Positions 8,126 through 14,978 of a DNA stretch of 32,218 bases are shown here, piece after piece. The first letter of the stretch is position 1; each line of letters begins with the position of its first letter. Origin of the DNA: Roseivivax marinus (lineage in GTDB: Bacteria > Pseudomonadota > Alphaproteobacteria > Rhodobacterales > Rhodobacteraceae). The notes below the pieces were generated by a model. That model had not been told where the DNA came from. It did no database searches and saw only the letters and a list, made by a program, of their open reading frames with translations. A program made the translations under genes and the position numbers. The stretch is taken from the NCBI RefSeq assembly GCF_900109705.1, contig NZ_FOAI01000023.1, positions 1 to 32,218 on the forward strand. The letters run 5' to 3'.

Positions 8126-8481
8126 CTCGCGCCCCTTCGTCCGGCACCGCCATCCGCGACGGCCGCGGCGACGTCGTCGAGCCGATCGGCGATCCGGTCG
8201 AGGGCATCCGCGAGTGAGAGGTGGTCGAGTGCGGCGTCGCGCCCTGCGATGCTGTCCGAGATTTCCGTCAAAGTTTGGTAGTATCCAGTCAAGAGACGGA
8301 TCGTATCGGCGTCGACAGGGCGTGAGGTGTGTTCAGGGCGCGCAAGCGCCGCCTCGACGAGATACGCCGACATCGAGAGCTTGGCCGCCTCGGCCCTTTC
8401 GCGCACGATTTGCCATTCCATTTCGGTCGCGTGAATCCTGCGCGGCTTCGTTTCGCTCTCACGATTCCGACGATGTCCCAT
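8122..8481 (-). CDS. MobC-like ribbon-helix-helix mobilization accessory protein
   Basis: A 119-aa protein. After a basic N-terminus (GHRRNRESETKPRR) comes RIHATEMEWQIVRERAEAA, then SMSAYLVEAAL, the strand-helix-helix pattern of MobC/relaxosome RHH proteins. The C-terminal half is helical (LADALDRIADRLDDVAAAV). MobC proteins bind oriT and help the relaxase open the nic site. I chose the ATG at 8481 because AAAGGAG lies 7 nt upstream. The frame is open further, to 8553, but without a ribosome binding site. The stop overlaps the relaxase start (ATGA), so the two are co-translated. Confidence 0.68.
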   Translation of the reverse strand: MGHRRNRESETKPRRIHATEMEWQIVRERAEAAKLSMSAYLVEAALARPEHTSRPVDADTIRLLTGYYQTLTEISDSIAGRDAALDHLSLADALDRIADRLDDVAAAVADGGAGRRGAR

Positions 8482-8890
8482 GCTCCAGCTCCTTTCCTGC
8501 GGGCCCGTCCGAGGGGCCTCGCTCCAGATCGGCAGATACCGATCACGTCTCATCGGATTATCCGAACAAGATGACCTCGCAGGCGAGCTCTGAGTGGCTG
8601 GGCGATCTGCAGATCGAGGCTGCCGAACGAAGACCGGAAAAGAGAATTATTGAGTCTTGCCAGCCTCTTAAAGGAACCGAACGATCTGCTCAGAGCTGGC
8701 ATGGGCCAGTGCCGGACCACTCGACAATTTTGCCATCCGGCCTCACGCTCGGCGGCACTCCATAAAGAATTTCGCGGGAAGTTGGCGGGCCAAACGGACC
8801 ACATAACGCAAAGACACGTAGTGCCCGGTTGCCCCAAACTCGGGCAAGGTGTCGGGCCGCGGGCCCTCGACAACCGGGCGAAACGGCGTG
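8482..8890. other. intergenic region upstream of mob operon, possible oriT
   Basis: About 400 nt without a convincing gene. It must carry the promoter of the mob operon. At its right side GCCCGGTTG (8823-8831) pairs with CAACCGGGC (8871-8879), a perfect 9-bp inverted repeat. Inside lies a second stem, GGGCC/GGCCC (8854-8858 and 8862-8866) around GCG. TGCCCG (8822-8827) can also pair with CGGGCA (8841-8846), so alternative folds exist. A structured repeat next to relaxase and MobC genes is what an oriT looks like. A terminator for the gene ending at 8891 is the alternative, though there is no T-run. Confidence 0.4.
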
Positions 8891-9343
8891 CTAGCCCCCC
8901 TTCGCGCATACCTTGGCGGCATCAACCCGCTCGCTCACGCTGCCAAGGATGCCGTCGACAGACCGCAACCGGTCCTGCATCACGCGCCGCCGTCCGACCT
9001 CACGTTCGAGGCACTGACGCTCTGCCGTCTCGAGCGCCTCAATGACCTTGAGGCGGATGTCCTGCAGACCGAGCAGGGGCTCTTCGGTGACATCAAGCTC
9101 GGCATGGATCACAGTCACGATTGCGGTCACGAAGGACTCGCTCGGCAGGACTGTTGCGGCGCTCGGCCGGTGTTCCACTTCGTTCTTGACTGACTGCAAG
9201 ATGCGGGCAAGGCGATCGTTGCTGGCAGGCCCTGCGAGGACGTCGCGGATCTGCTTGTAAGTCGGCCACTCACCATGCTGGTCGCGGAAGGCAAGGATCG
9301 CCCTGCTAATTTCGCTGTCGGTCTTGGTCGGGTTCTTGGGCAT
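8891..9343 (-). CDS. KfrA-like DNA-binding protein
   Basis: A 150-aa protein. Residues 8-55 (SEISRAILAFRDQHGEWPTY, then IRDVLAGPASNDRLARIL) match the N-terminal DNA-binding domain of KfrA-type plasmid proteins. Classical KfrA then has a very long coiled coil; here only a short helical tail follows (EALETAERQCLEREVGRRR). KfrA-family proteins bind their own promoter and support plasmid maintenance. The ATG at 9343 has AAAGGAG upstream, placed in the loop of a hairpin (next entry). It is upstream of and on the same strand as the mob operon, separated by about 400 nt. It could be autoregulatory. Confidence 0.55.
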   Translation of the reverse strand: MPKNPTKTDSEISRAILAFRDQHGEWPTYKQIRDVLAGPASNDRLARILQSVKNEVEHRPSAATVLPSESFVTAIVTVIHAELDVTEEPLLGLQDIRLKVIEALETAERQCLEREVGRRRVMQDRLRSVDGILGSVSERVDAAKVCAKGG

Positions 9344-9372
9344 CTCTCGTCATCTCCTTTGTTGGACGAGAG
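9344..9372 (-). promoter_or_regulatory. hairpin/operator presenting the ribosome binding site in its loop
   Basis: On the minus strand CTCTCGTC (9372-9365) and GACGAGAG (9351-9344) are perfect 8-bp complementary arms around 13 nt that contain AAAGGAG. The 3' arm abuts the ATG at 9343. As RNA this puts the ribosome binding site in the loop; as DNA it is a symmetric operator for the KfrA-like product. Confidence 0.5.
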
Positions 9373-9532
9373 TGAGGTATGCGCCAAAATTCCGCACTTA
9401 AGCGCGGCGGCGAGGTTATCCACATGTCCGTGTCAGAGACCGATCCGAGCAAAGGCAATTGATGATCCGCGCAGCCCGTCGATGCCGCACGTGTCCTCCG
9501 TCGCCGTCGAACCGAAGCCCATGCGACCCGCG

Positions 9533-9682
9533 TCAAAGCCCATCTGTCTCGTAGGGATCGATCAGCATATTATCCCCAAACGGCGTCGCGCCTGTCGAAA
9601 CACCCTGTCGGCGCTCGCGCAGAAGCGAGAGGATGCCAGAGGCGCTAAAGCGGGCCTTGTCGGTTACACCGTCCAGACTCAT
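9533..9682 (-). CDS. 49-aa ORF coupled to sensor kinase stop
   Basis: Starts at ATG 9682, overlapping the sensor kinase stop by 4 nt (ATGA), and encodes 49 aa (MSLDGVTDKARFSAS, then LLRERRQGVST and FGDNMLIDPYETDGL). The composition is protein-like, unlike the other frames here. No family recognised. The start and coupling suggest the fourth gene of the PepSY-regulator-kinase operon. It may be a complete small protein, or the 5' end of a longer gene cut off where the mobile region begins. Confidence 0.45.
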   Translation of the reverse strand: MSLDGVTDKARFSASGILSLLRERRQGVSTGATPFGDNMLIDPYETDGL

Positions 9683-11004
9683 CCTGCTGCGTTCGCGAGG
9701 CGCAGCGGTGTCGCCGTCCCGGCCAGCGGAAGGCGGACGAAGACCGAAAGCCCCTCATCCGGCGACCGGGTGAAGGCCAGCTTTCCGTCGTTCAGGGCGA
9801 CGAGGTCAGCAACGATGCCGAGGCCGAGACCTGTCCCGCTGGTGGTCTCATCGAGCCTTGCGCCGCGCGCCAGGACGTGGGCGTGGCTCTCTTCGGGGAT
9901 GCCGGGGCCGTCATCGGACACGGACAGCACGAGCGTGCTCCCCTCCGCTCGGGCGGCGATGTCCACCCGGCCATGCGCCCACGCGACGGCATTCTCGACG
10001 ATATTCCCGAGGATCTCCTCGAGATCCTCGCGGTCGCCCGCGAAATACAGCTCTTCGGGGCAGTCGACGCCCATCGAGACATGCCGCTCACGGGCGGCAC
10101 CGCGCAGAACCGTCACGATGTCCTCGGCCACGTCCACGACGGAGGTCCGCGCGCCAAGCAGATGCGCGCTCCCGGCGCCGCGCGCCCGGCGCAAGTGGTA
10201 GCCGATCAAGCGGTCCATGCGCCGCGCGATCGCCGCCTCCTCGCTGCCCTGCGGTGTTCCGTTAACGAGCGCAGCCAGCGGCGTCTTGAGCGCATGGGCG
10301 AGGTTGCCGACATGCTCGCGGGTGCGGGTCAACGTGGCGCGGTTTGCTTCGAGAAGGGCGTTGATCTCGTCGATCGGGGCGTCGATCTCCGAGAGGCCGC
10401 GCCGCGGAACCCGGCCAGCCGTGCCGTCGCGGATCGCGCCGATGCCGCGGCGGATATGGGCAAAACCGCCGAGCGCGAGCCGGCCTTGCAAGAACGCCAG
10501 CGTCGCAAGCCCCGCTCCGAGTGCCGCGAGCGACCAGAAAAGCGGACCGCGGATCGCGCGCCGTGTCGCCGCGAGTTCAGCGTCGGGCGCGGTCACCACC
10601 ACCGTCAGCGCATTCGCGACATCCGGGATCGTCACCTCGCGGGTGATCGCGAACAAGCCCTGACCATCCGGGCCGACGTCGAAGGGAGGACGCAGCGTCT
10701 CGCGGAAGAGCGAGTCGGATGATATGCTCGGCCCTCCGGGACCGGTGACCTGCCAATACCATCCCGAGAGCGGCCGCTCGTAGCGCGGATCGAGGATCGG
10801 AACGCCGAGCTCAGCCCCCGTGCCATCGGGTCGCGCCTCAAGTGCGGCGACGATGGCATCCGAGGTGGCTTGTATCTCTGCGCGGAACCGCTCTGTCACG
10901 AACCGGTCGAGTCCGCCGCCAATCACCAGCCAGGCACCAATCAGAGCGATCCCGATCCAGAGCGCCGAGAGGACGAAGAACCGCCCGGCGAGGCTCCGCA
11001 TCAT
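9679..11004 (-). CDS. sensor histidine kinase of two-component system
   Basis: A 441-aa membrane kinase. TM1 is about residues 10-32 and TM2 about 153-172, enclosing a periplasmic sensor region (about 35-150). A HAMP-like linker follows, then the dimerisation H-box with His237 (NLAHALKTPLAAL). The ATPase domain has an N box (ILGNIVENAV, 331-340), a G1 box (DDGPGIP, 364-370) and a G2 box (GTGLGLG, 390-396). It autophosphorylates His237 and passes phosphate to the regulator encoded just upstream. The start overlaps the regulator stop by 4 nt. Overall architecture is PhoQ/QseC-like; the signal is unknown. Confidence 0.92.
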   Translation of the reverse strand: MMRSLAGRFFVLSALWIGIALIGAWLVIGGGLDRFVTERFRAEIQATSDAIVAALEARPDGTGAELGVPILDPRYERPLSGWYWQVTGPGGPSISSDSLFRETLRPPFDVGPDGQGLFAITREVTIPDVANALTVVVTAPDAELAATRRAIRGPLFWSLAALGAGLATLAFLQGRLALGGFAHIRRGIGAIRDGTAGRVPRRGLSEIDAPIDEINALLEANRATLTRTREHVGNLAHALKTPLAALVNGTPQGSEEAAIARRMDRLIGYHLRRARGAGSAHLLGARTSVVDVAEDIVTVLRGAARERHVSMGVDCPEELYFAGDREDLEEILGNIVENAVAWAHGRVDIAARAEGSTLVLSVSDDGPGIPEESHAHVLARGARLDETTSGTGLGLGIVADLVALNDGKLAFTRSPDEGLSVFVRLPLAGTATPLRLANAAG

Positions 11005-11663
11005 GCCTCGCTGCGCAAGATGTAACCCGAGCCGCGGACCGTCTCGATCCGTTCGGGTCCGAGCTTGCGACGCAGCCGGCCGATGATCACCTCGAGCGAA
11101 CGGAAGTCACGATCGGCGGCACTGTCGTAGAGATGTTCCGACATCTCCGTGCGGGTGACGATCGCGTCCCGGTGATGCATAAGAAAGCTCAGCAGCCGAT
11201 GCTCGAAGGCGGTCAGCCGCACGGCCACGCCGTCCCGCGTCACCGTCCCGGTCTGGGTGTCGAGACAGAGCGCCCCCGCACGGATCTCGGCCTGCGCGTG
11301 ACCGGCCGCGCGGCGCAGAATGGTCTGGATGCGCAGCACCACCTCCTCGACCCGGGCGGGCTTGACCACGTAATCGTCCGCCCCGGCGCGGAACCCGGCG
11401 ATCTTGTCGGTCCAGTCGCCGCGGGCCGTCAGGATCAGCACCGGCATGTCGATGCCGGCGCCGCGCCAGCGGCCGAGGATCTCGATGCCCCCGAGCCCCG
11501 GCAGGCCGAGATCGAGGATCGCGGCAGCATAGGTCTCGGTCGCGCCGAGGAACTCCGCCTCTTCACCGTCGCGCGCCACTTCTGCGAGGAACCCGGCCTC
11601 CTCCAGCGCCGCGGCGAGCTGCGCGCCGAGCGTCGCATCGTCTTCCACCAGAAGGACCTTCAT
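11001..11663 (-). CDS. OmpR/PhoP-family response regulator
   Basis: A 220-aa regulator. The receiver domain (1-115) has acidic pocket Asp8/Asp9, phosphoacceptor Asp51 (ILDLGLPG), Thr79 (LILTARG) and Lys101 (VVKPARVEE). The C-terminal winged helix (about 125-218) ends in RSLEVIIGRLRRKLG and ETVRGSGYIL, the OmpR recognition helix and wing. It would be phosphorylated by the downstream-encoded kinase and act on promoters, probably including the nearby divergent intergenic region. It overlaps the PepSY gene before it and the kinase after it by 4 nt each. Confidence 0.93.
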   Translation of the reverse strand: MKVLLVEDDATLGAQLAAALEEAGFLAEVARDGEEAEFLGATETYAAAILDLGLPGLGGIEILGRWRGAGIDMPVLILTARGDWTDKIAGFRAGADDYVVKPARVEEVVLRIQTILRRAAGHAQAEIRAGALCLDTQTGTVTRDGVAVRLTAFEHRLLSFLMHHRDAIVTRTEMSEHLYDSAADRDFRSLEVIIGRLRRKLGPERIETVRGSGYILRSEA

Positions 11664-11974
11664 GGCCGGATCCGCGCCTCGATCTGGCCGACGCCCTCGA
11701 CCGACAGGAAGTCCCCGGAATCGCCGTCGAGCCGCAGCGTCAGACGATTGTCCCCCGGGGTGAGATACTCGGCCTCGTAGACCACGCGCACCCCCATCCG
11801 TCTTTCCTCCCGCTCGGGTTCTTCGAGCTCGACCTCCATCAGCCGGCCTTTGTAGCGCGCAGCGATGCGCTCCGCGATCTGGGGCAGATCGAGAGCCGGA
11901 ACCGGCGGCGGCGGATCGGCGGCGAGCGGTGACGCGCCGAGGGCCAGAACGAACAGAAGACCATACAGTCGCAT
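11660..11974 (-). CDS. PepSY-domain periplasmic protein, first gene of two-component operon
   Basis: A 104-aa exported protein. The signal peptide (1-19) is MRLYGLLFVLALGASPLAA. The rest is one PepSY-like unit: helix PQIAERIAARYKGRL, then strands VYEAEYLTPGDNRLTLRLDG and SGDFLSVEG. PepSY proteins are linked to protease inhibition or envelope sensing and often sit beside two-component systems. I took ATG 11974 because it gives a proper signal peptide; the frame is open further upstream but reads as basic, unlikely protein and crosses the divergent promoter region. The stop overlaps the response regulator start (ATGA). Confidence 0.8.
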   Translation of the reverse strand: MRLYGLLFVLALGASPLAADPPPPVPALDLPQIAERIAARYKGRLMEVELEEPEREERRMGVRVVYEAEYLTPGDNRLTLRLDGDSGDFLSVEGVGQIEARIRP

Positions 11975-11997
11975 GAAAACATCTTCTGCCACGTGGA

Positions 11998-12040
11998 ACC
12001 CAAATGAAAGCTCAACGACATGTTGCGGCTTCGTTTGGGT
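11998..12040. promoter_or_regulatory. inverted repeat in divergent promoter region (candidate regulator site)
   Basis: ACCCAAATGAAAGC (11998-12011) and GCTTCGTTTGGGT (12028-12040) are inverted copies: seven perfect outer bases, then GAA shared after one mismatch. The pair is centred between the PepSY-regulator-kinase operon and the divergent PepSY gene. It is a likely binding site for the response regulator, controlling both directions. This is inferred from position and symmetry. Confidence 0.5.
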
Positions 12041-12104
12041 GACAGGGGTTAGGACGGCGAACGTGACGCCAAACAGGCGACCGAAACTTGCAAAGGAGAT
12101 CGAC

Positions 12105-12758
12105 ATGACCCTCACCCGCACCCTGATTGCCGGCGCCAGCGCCGCAGCCCTTCTCGCCGCGCCGCTGACCGCCACCGCGCAGATACAGGATCTTCCGCAG
12201 GAGCTTTCCACGCTCGGGCTCGAGGATGTCCGCGACCATCGCGACGACGACGACGACCGCGAGATCCGCGCCACGCTGGACGGCACCGCATTCGAGGCCG
12301 AATACGATGATGGCCGGCTCGAGGAGATCGCGGCAGCCCCCGGCGCGGTCCTGCCGCAGGCTCTGCTCGAGGCGCTCGTGCCCGCAGAGGCCCTGTCCCG
12401 CGCGGCGGACATGAGCATCCGCGAGATCGCCCAGGTGGAGTTCGACGACGACGGCGAAATCGAGATGACCGGTATGGATGACGACGGCCCGGTCGAGGTG
12501 ACCTTCGCCGCGAACGGACAGATGCGCGAGTTCGACCGCAGCGACGACGCCCGCCGTGGGCCTACGGAAGACGCGTTAAATCATAGCCTCGCCGAGGACG
12601 ACGTGCGGCGTATCGCTGCCGATGCGGGATATGCCGACGTGGACTGGATCGAGATCCGCCCGAACCACGTGGAATTCGACGCCACCAATCCCGACGGCGA
12701 AACCGTCGAGGTCCGCCTCAACCGCGACGGGCAGGTCATCCGCGAGGAGCGGCGCTGA
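12105..12758 (+). CDS. PepSY-like periplasmic protein, divergent from two-component operon
   Basis: A 217-aa exported acidic protein. The signal peptide (1-25) has an alanine-rich core and a TATA-Q cleavage site. Two PepSY-like units follow: about 28-110 (RATLDGTAFEAEYDDGRLEE) and about 165-217 (LAEDDVRRIAADAGYADVD, then EIRPNHVEFDAT, EVRLNRDGQVI). An Asp/Glu-rich run (DHRDDDDDRE) could bind cations. ATG 12105 has AAAGGAG 6 nt upstream. It is transcribed away from the PepSY-regulator-kinase operon across a shared control region, so it is probably a target of that system. Substrate unknown. Confidence 0.8.
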   Translation: MTLTRTLIAGASAAALLAAPLTATAQIQDLPQELSTLGLEDVRDHRDDDDDREIRATLDGTAFEAEYDDGRLEEIAAAPGAVLPQALLEALVPAEALSRAADMSIREIAQVEFDDDGEIEMTGMDDDGPVEVTFAANGQMREFDRSDDARRGPTEDALNHSLAEDDVRRIAADAGYADVDWIEIRPNHVEFDATNPDGETVEVRLNRDGQVIREERR

Positions 12759-12859
12759 TAAGGTGCCGCGCGATGAACTGCGATCGTCTGCAATGAGGCG
12801 AGCGCGGTTTACACCGATTTTTTGAGCTGCCCCGGCACCAACCGGGACGGCTCAACAGA

Positions 12860-12955
12860 TTATTCCTCGTCTTCCGATTCACCGCGCTTGCGCAGCACCG
12901 AATTGTATGTAGACCAGTTCGTGCTGCGGTAGCCGGTTGGCGTCGGCTTCGGCAT
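12860..12955 (-). pseudogene. IS5-family transposase, N-terminal fragment
   Basis: A 31-codon frame from ATG 12955. Residues 4-25 (PTPTGYRSTNWSTYNSVLRK) match the conserved IS5-family start, which usually continues after RRG with a hydrophobic stretch. Here it turns into ESEDEE and a stop at 12860, so the element is cut just after the conserved segment. Nothing recognisable follows up to the PepSY gene end at 12758. Not functional. Confidence 0.6.
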
Positions 12956-13021
12956 GACGCCCCACTAACTTTCTGAATTCCGGCGGTGAATCCTCGCCGG
13001 CTCAGGTTCTGCAACAACGCC
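12860..13021 (-). mobile_element. IS5-family element, left-end remnant
   Basis: Reading leftward from 13021, GGCGTTGTTGCAG (13021-13009) matches the left end typical of IS5-type elements (GGCnTTGTTGCA). It is followed by about 50 nt of leader and the 31-codon transposase fragment (12955-12860). The rest of the element is missing; no second end was found between 12759 and 12860. It separates the two-component region from the type I secretion operon. Confidence 0.55.
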
Positions 13022-13087
13022 GGTGAAGTCCAATCCCGTCATCTCGATCTGCCGACCATCGGTCTCTTCGATCGCCTTGCACACCAC
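12965..13087 (-). pseudogene. 5' fragment of unrecognised gene, cut by IS5 remnant
   Basis: A 40-codon frame starting at tandem GTG codons (13087 and 13084) with GGGAAAGG just upstream, 7 nt after the TolC-family stop. The first 23 residues (VCKAIEETDGRQIEMTGLDF) look like genuine protein. From about 13021 the frame runs into the IS5 end and stops at 12965. It was probably the sixth gene of the secretion operon before the insertion. The family is not recognised. Confidence 0.35.
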
Positions 13088-13094
13088 CTTTCCC

Positions 13095-14450
13095 TTAAAC
13101 AGGGTCAAAAGCTAACGGAAATCCATAGAGCGATTGGGCCTCGATATCCAGCTGACCGCGCAGGGTCCCTTCGCGAACCGCACAACGGATGCGTGACTTG
13201 ATCAGGTCCGCTCGTTCTTCGACGAGTTCGGCACTGCGCATCGAGTAGTCCTGCTCTTGCTCCAGCAGTTCGGCTAATCTGCGTGTGCCGAGATCGAAGT
13301 ACTGGTTCCGGTAGAGATCCCGCGTTTCGGCAAGGAGCGCAATCTGACGCTCCAGCAGCCCAACACGTTGTGCGCCGGTTGTGAGGCTTCGGGTCAGTCC
13401 CCTCTCCTCAAGGTCCTGCTCGAGGGCCACGGTCTCGACCCGAGCCGCGGCGGCGGCGAGCGCGTTGCGTGCCGCCCGGGCGCGGGCCGTTAGTGCGCCA
13501 CCCTCCAGAACGTCCGACCGCACGCCGATGTTCAGACCGAAGGAGGTGCTGCCGTCTTCCAAGTCCCCCCTCACCAGAGGCGAGGCGGTGATCCGGGGCA
13601 GCCGCGCCCGCTCGGCCCGTTCGAGCTCGAGGCGGGAACGAAGGAATTCGAGCCTTACCCGCACCATCTCCTCGGACAGCGCCGAGGCGCCGCAGGACCC
13701 TGCTATGAGGTCGATCCGCGCACCCTCAGACTGACCGCTGAGCCGGTACAGCTTATCGCGTGCCTCAGCCAGGGCGAGTTCCGTGTCGAGCACGGTGAAC
13801 TCGGCCGCCTGCACGCGCGAACGAGCTTCCAGCGCCTCGGTCCGGGTGGAAGCGCCATTCTCGATCCGCGCCGCGACCAATCCTTCCAGGTTCCGCAACT
13901 GCCGCAGATGCGCAGTGCGGACGGACAGCAGCTCCTTGTGCATCGCCACGTCCTGCACCGCGAAGAGGACGTCGCTCAGGGTCTCGTCGACCACCGTCTG
14001 AAACTCGAGGAACCTCAGCTGGAGATCGAGATCAGCGACCTTGATCGCCCGTTCGGTGTCGCCGAAGGAGGTGAGTTGCTGCTCTCCGACGAGGTCGACG
14101 GCGGCGTCCCCCTGCCCCGCATCCCCCACCCCGCCGCCCAGCGACAGGCTGAGACTAGGAAATAGCGCGGCCCGGGCGACTCTGACCTCATCGGCGCTGG
14201 CCGAGATGAGGCTTGCGGCTTCGCGCACCGAGGGGCTTATGAGGACCCCGTTTCGGGCCGCATCGGCGGCGGACTTGCCGGACGACCGGCCGAGTGCGGG
14301 CAGGGTGGCCGCATGGTCGCGCATTGCCGCTTCCGTCCCCTCGGGACCACGCAGGCCGGAACAGCCGGCCAGCAGCGCAACCGCCAGGATGGCAAGTCTT
14401 CCTGCCCGGCCGTCTCGCCCGGCCACCACTCTCTCACGCCTCGGGAGCAT
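13095..14450 (-). CDS. TolC-family outer membrane efflux lipoprotein of T1SS
   Basis: A 451-aa outer membrane channel protein. A lipobox at LLAGC gives Cys30 as the likely lipidation site. The body shows two homologous helical halves with TolC/OEP-type sequence (AALFPSLSLSLGGGVGD; EARSRVQAAEFTVLDTELAL; RARLPRITASPLVRGD; ELLEQEQDYSMRSAELVEERADLI). It would supply the outer membrane exit for the adhesin secreted by the ABC exporter and HlyD adaptor encoded upstream. ATG 14450 follows the SmpA/OmlA-like gene stop by 4 nt with AAGG as ribosome binding site. Last intact gene of the operon. Confidence 0.85.
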   Translation of the reverse strand: MLPRRERVVAGRDGRAGRLAILAVALLAGCSGLRGPEGTEAAMRDHAATLPALGRSSGKSAADAARNGVLISPSVREAASLISASADEVRVARAALFPSLSLSLGGGVGDAGQGDAAVDLVGEQQLTSFGDTERAIKVADLDLQLRFLEFQTVVDETLSDVLFAVQDVAMHKELLSVRTAHLRQLRNLEGLVAARIENGASTRTEALEARSRVQAAEFTVLDTELALAEARDKLYRLSGQSEGARIDLIAGSCGASALSEEMVRVRLEFLRSRLELERAERARLPRITASPLVRGDLEDGSTSFGLNIGVRSDVLEGGALTARARAARNALAAAAARVETVALEQDLEERGLTRSLTTGAQRVGLLERQIALLAETRDLYRNQYFDLGTRRLAELLEQEQDYSMRSAELVEERADLIKSRIRCAVREGTLRGQLDIEAQSLYGFPLAFDPV

Positions 14451-14454
14451 TGCC

Positions 14455-14910
14455 TTAGTTCACCCCCCCGGTGACAAGGTCGGCACACTGCGGGCGGCGC
14501 CAGACGGCTCGTTCCAATAGGTCGTCCCCGTCGAAGAAGACCATGTACTGGCAAATCAACTGGTCGTCCTGCAAGAAGGGCAATGCGAGCTGGAATTCCC
14601 ATGCGCCGTTCTGGTGCTGACCGATCGGGCGGCCGAGCACGGTCAGCAGCTCTGCGCGGGTCTGGCCGACGGCGACCTGCCGGACTTGGTCGAGGCTGAG
14701 CTCGGTCCCGACGCGGGAATACTGCTGGTCCATGCTGACGTAGGCGCGGTCGGCCCGGGTGAAGTCGAGACCCGGGTCGACGGCGTTCAGCCGGTCGACG
14801 GCCGGGACCTCTGCCGCGACGGACAATGCGCCGGCGGCCAGGGTGAGCGAAGTGGCCAGCGCGGCGAAGGTGGTGGGCAGGGGACGGTTTTGTCGTGATG
14901 CTTGGGTCAT
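14455..14910 (-). CDS. SmpA/OmlA (BamE)-like periplasmic protein in T1SS operon
   Basis: A 151-aa exported protein. The signal peptide has a hydrophobic core (FAALATSLTLAAGAL) with cleavage near VAA-EV. The mature part ends in the SmpA/OmlA pattern: LDQVRQVAVGQTRAELLTVL, then WEFQLALPF, ICQYMVFFDGDDLLERAVW. BamE-type domains bind outer membrane partners; no lipobox is present here. The frame is open to an ATG at 14982 that overlaps the HlyD stop by 4 nt. I prefer 14910 since the extra 24 residues would give an odd signal peptide, but the coupled start is possible. The role in adhesin export or anchoring is inferred from the operon. Confidence 0.68.
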   Translation of the reverse strand: MTQASRQNRPLPTTFAALATSLTLAAGALSVAAEVPAVDRLNAVDPGLDFTRADRAYVSMDQQYSRVGTELSLDQVRQVAVGQTRAELLTVLGRPIGQHQNGAWEFQLALPFLQDDQLICQYMVFFDGDDLLERAVWRRPQCADLVTGGVN

Positions 14911-14978
14911 GTCAGGGCCTCTAGGTCGGTTGGGTCTGATCCTGTTAAACGCGGCCGCCTGGCCAGGAAATTTCTGAA

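Noticed and set aside
12820-12860. Possible terminator GCCCCGG..CCGGGAC after the PepSY gene
   Set aside because: Arms pair imperfectly and no T-run follows on the relevant strand.
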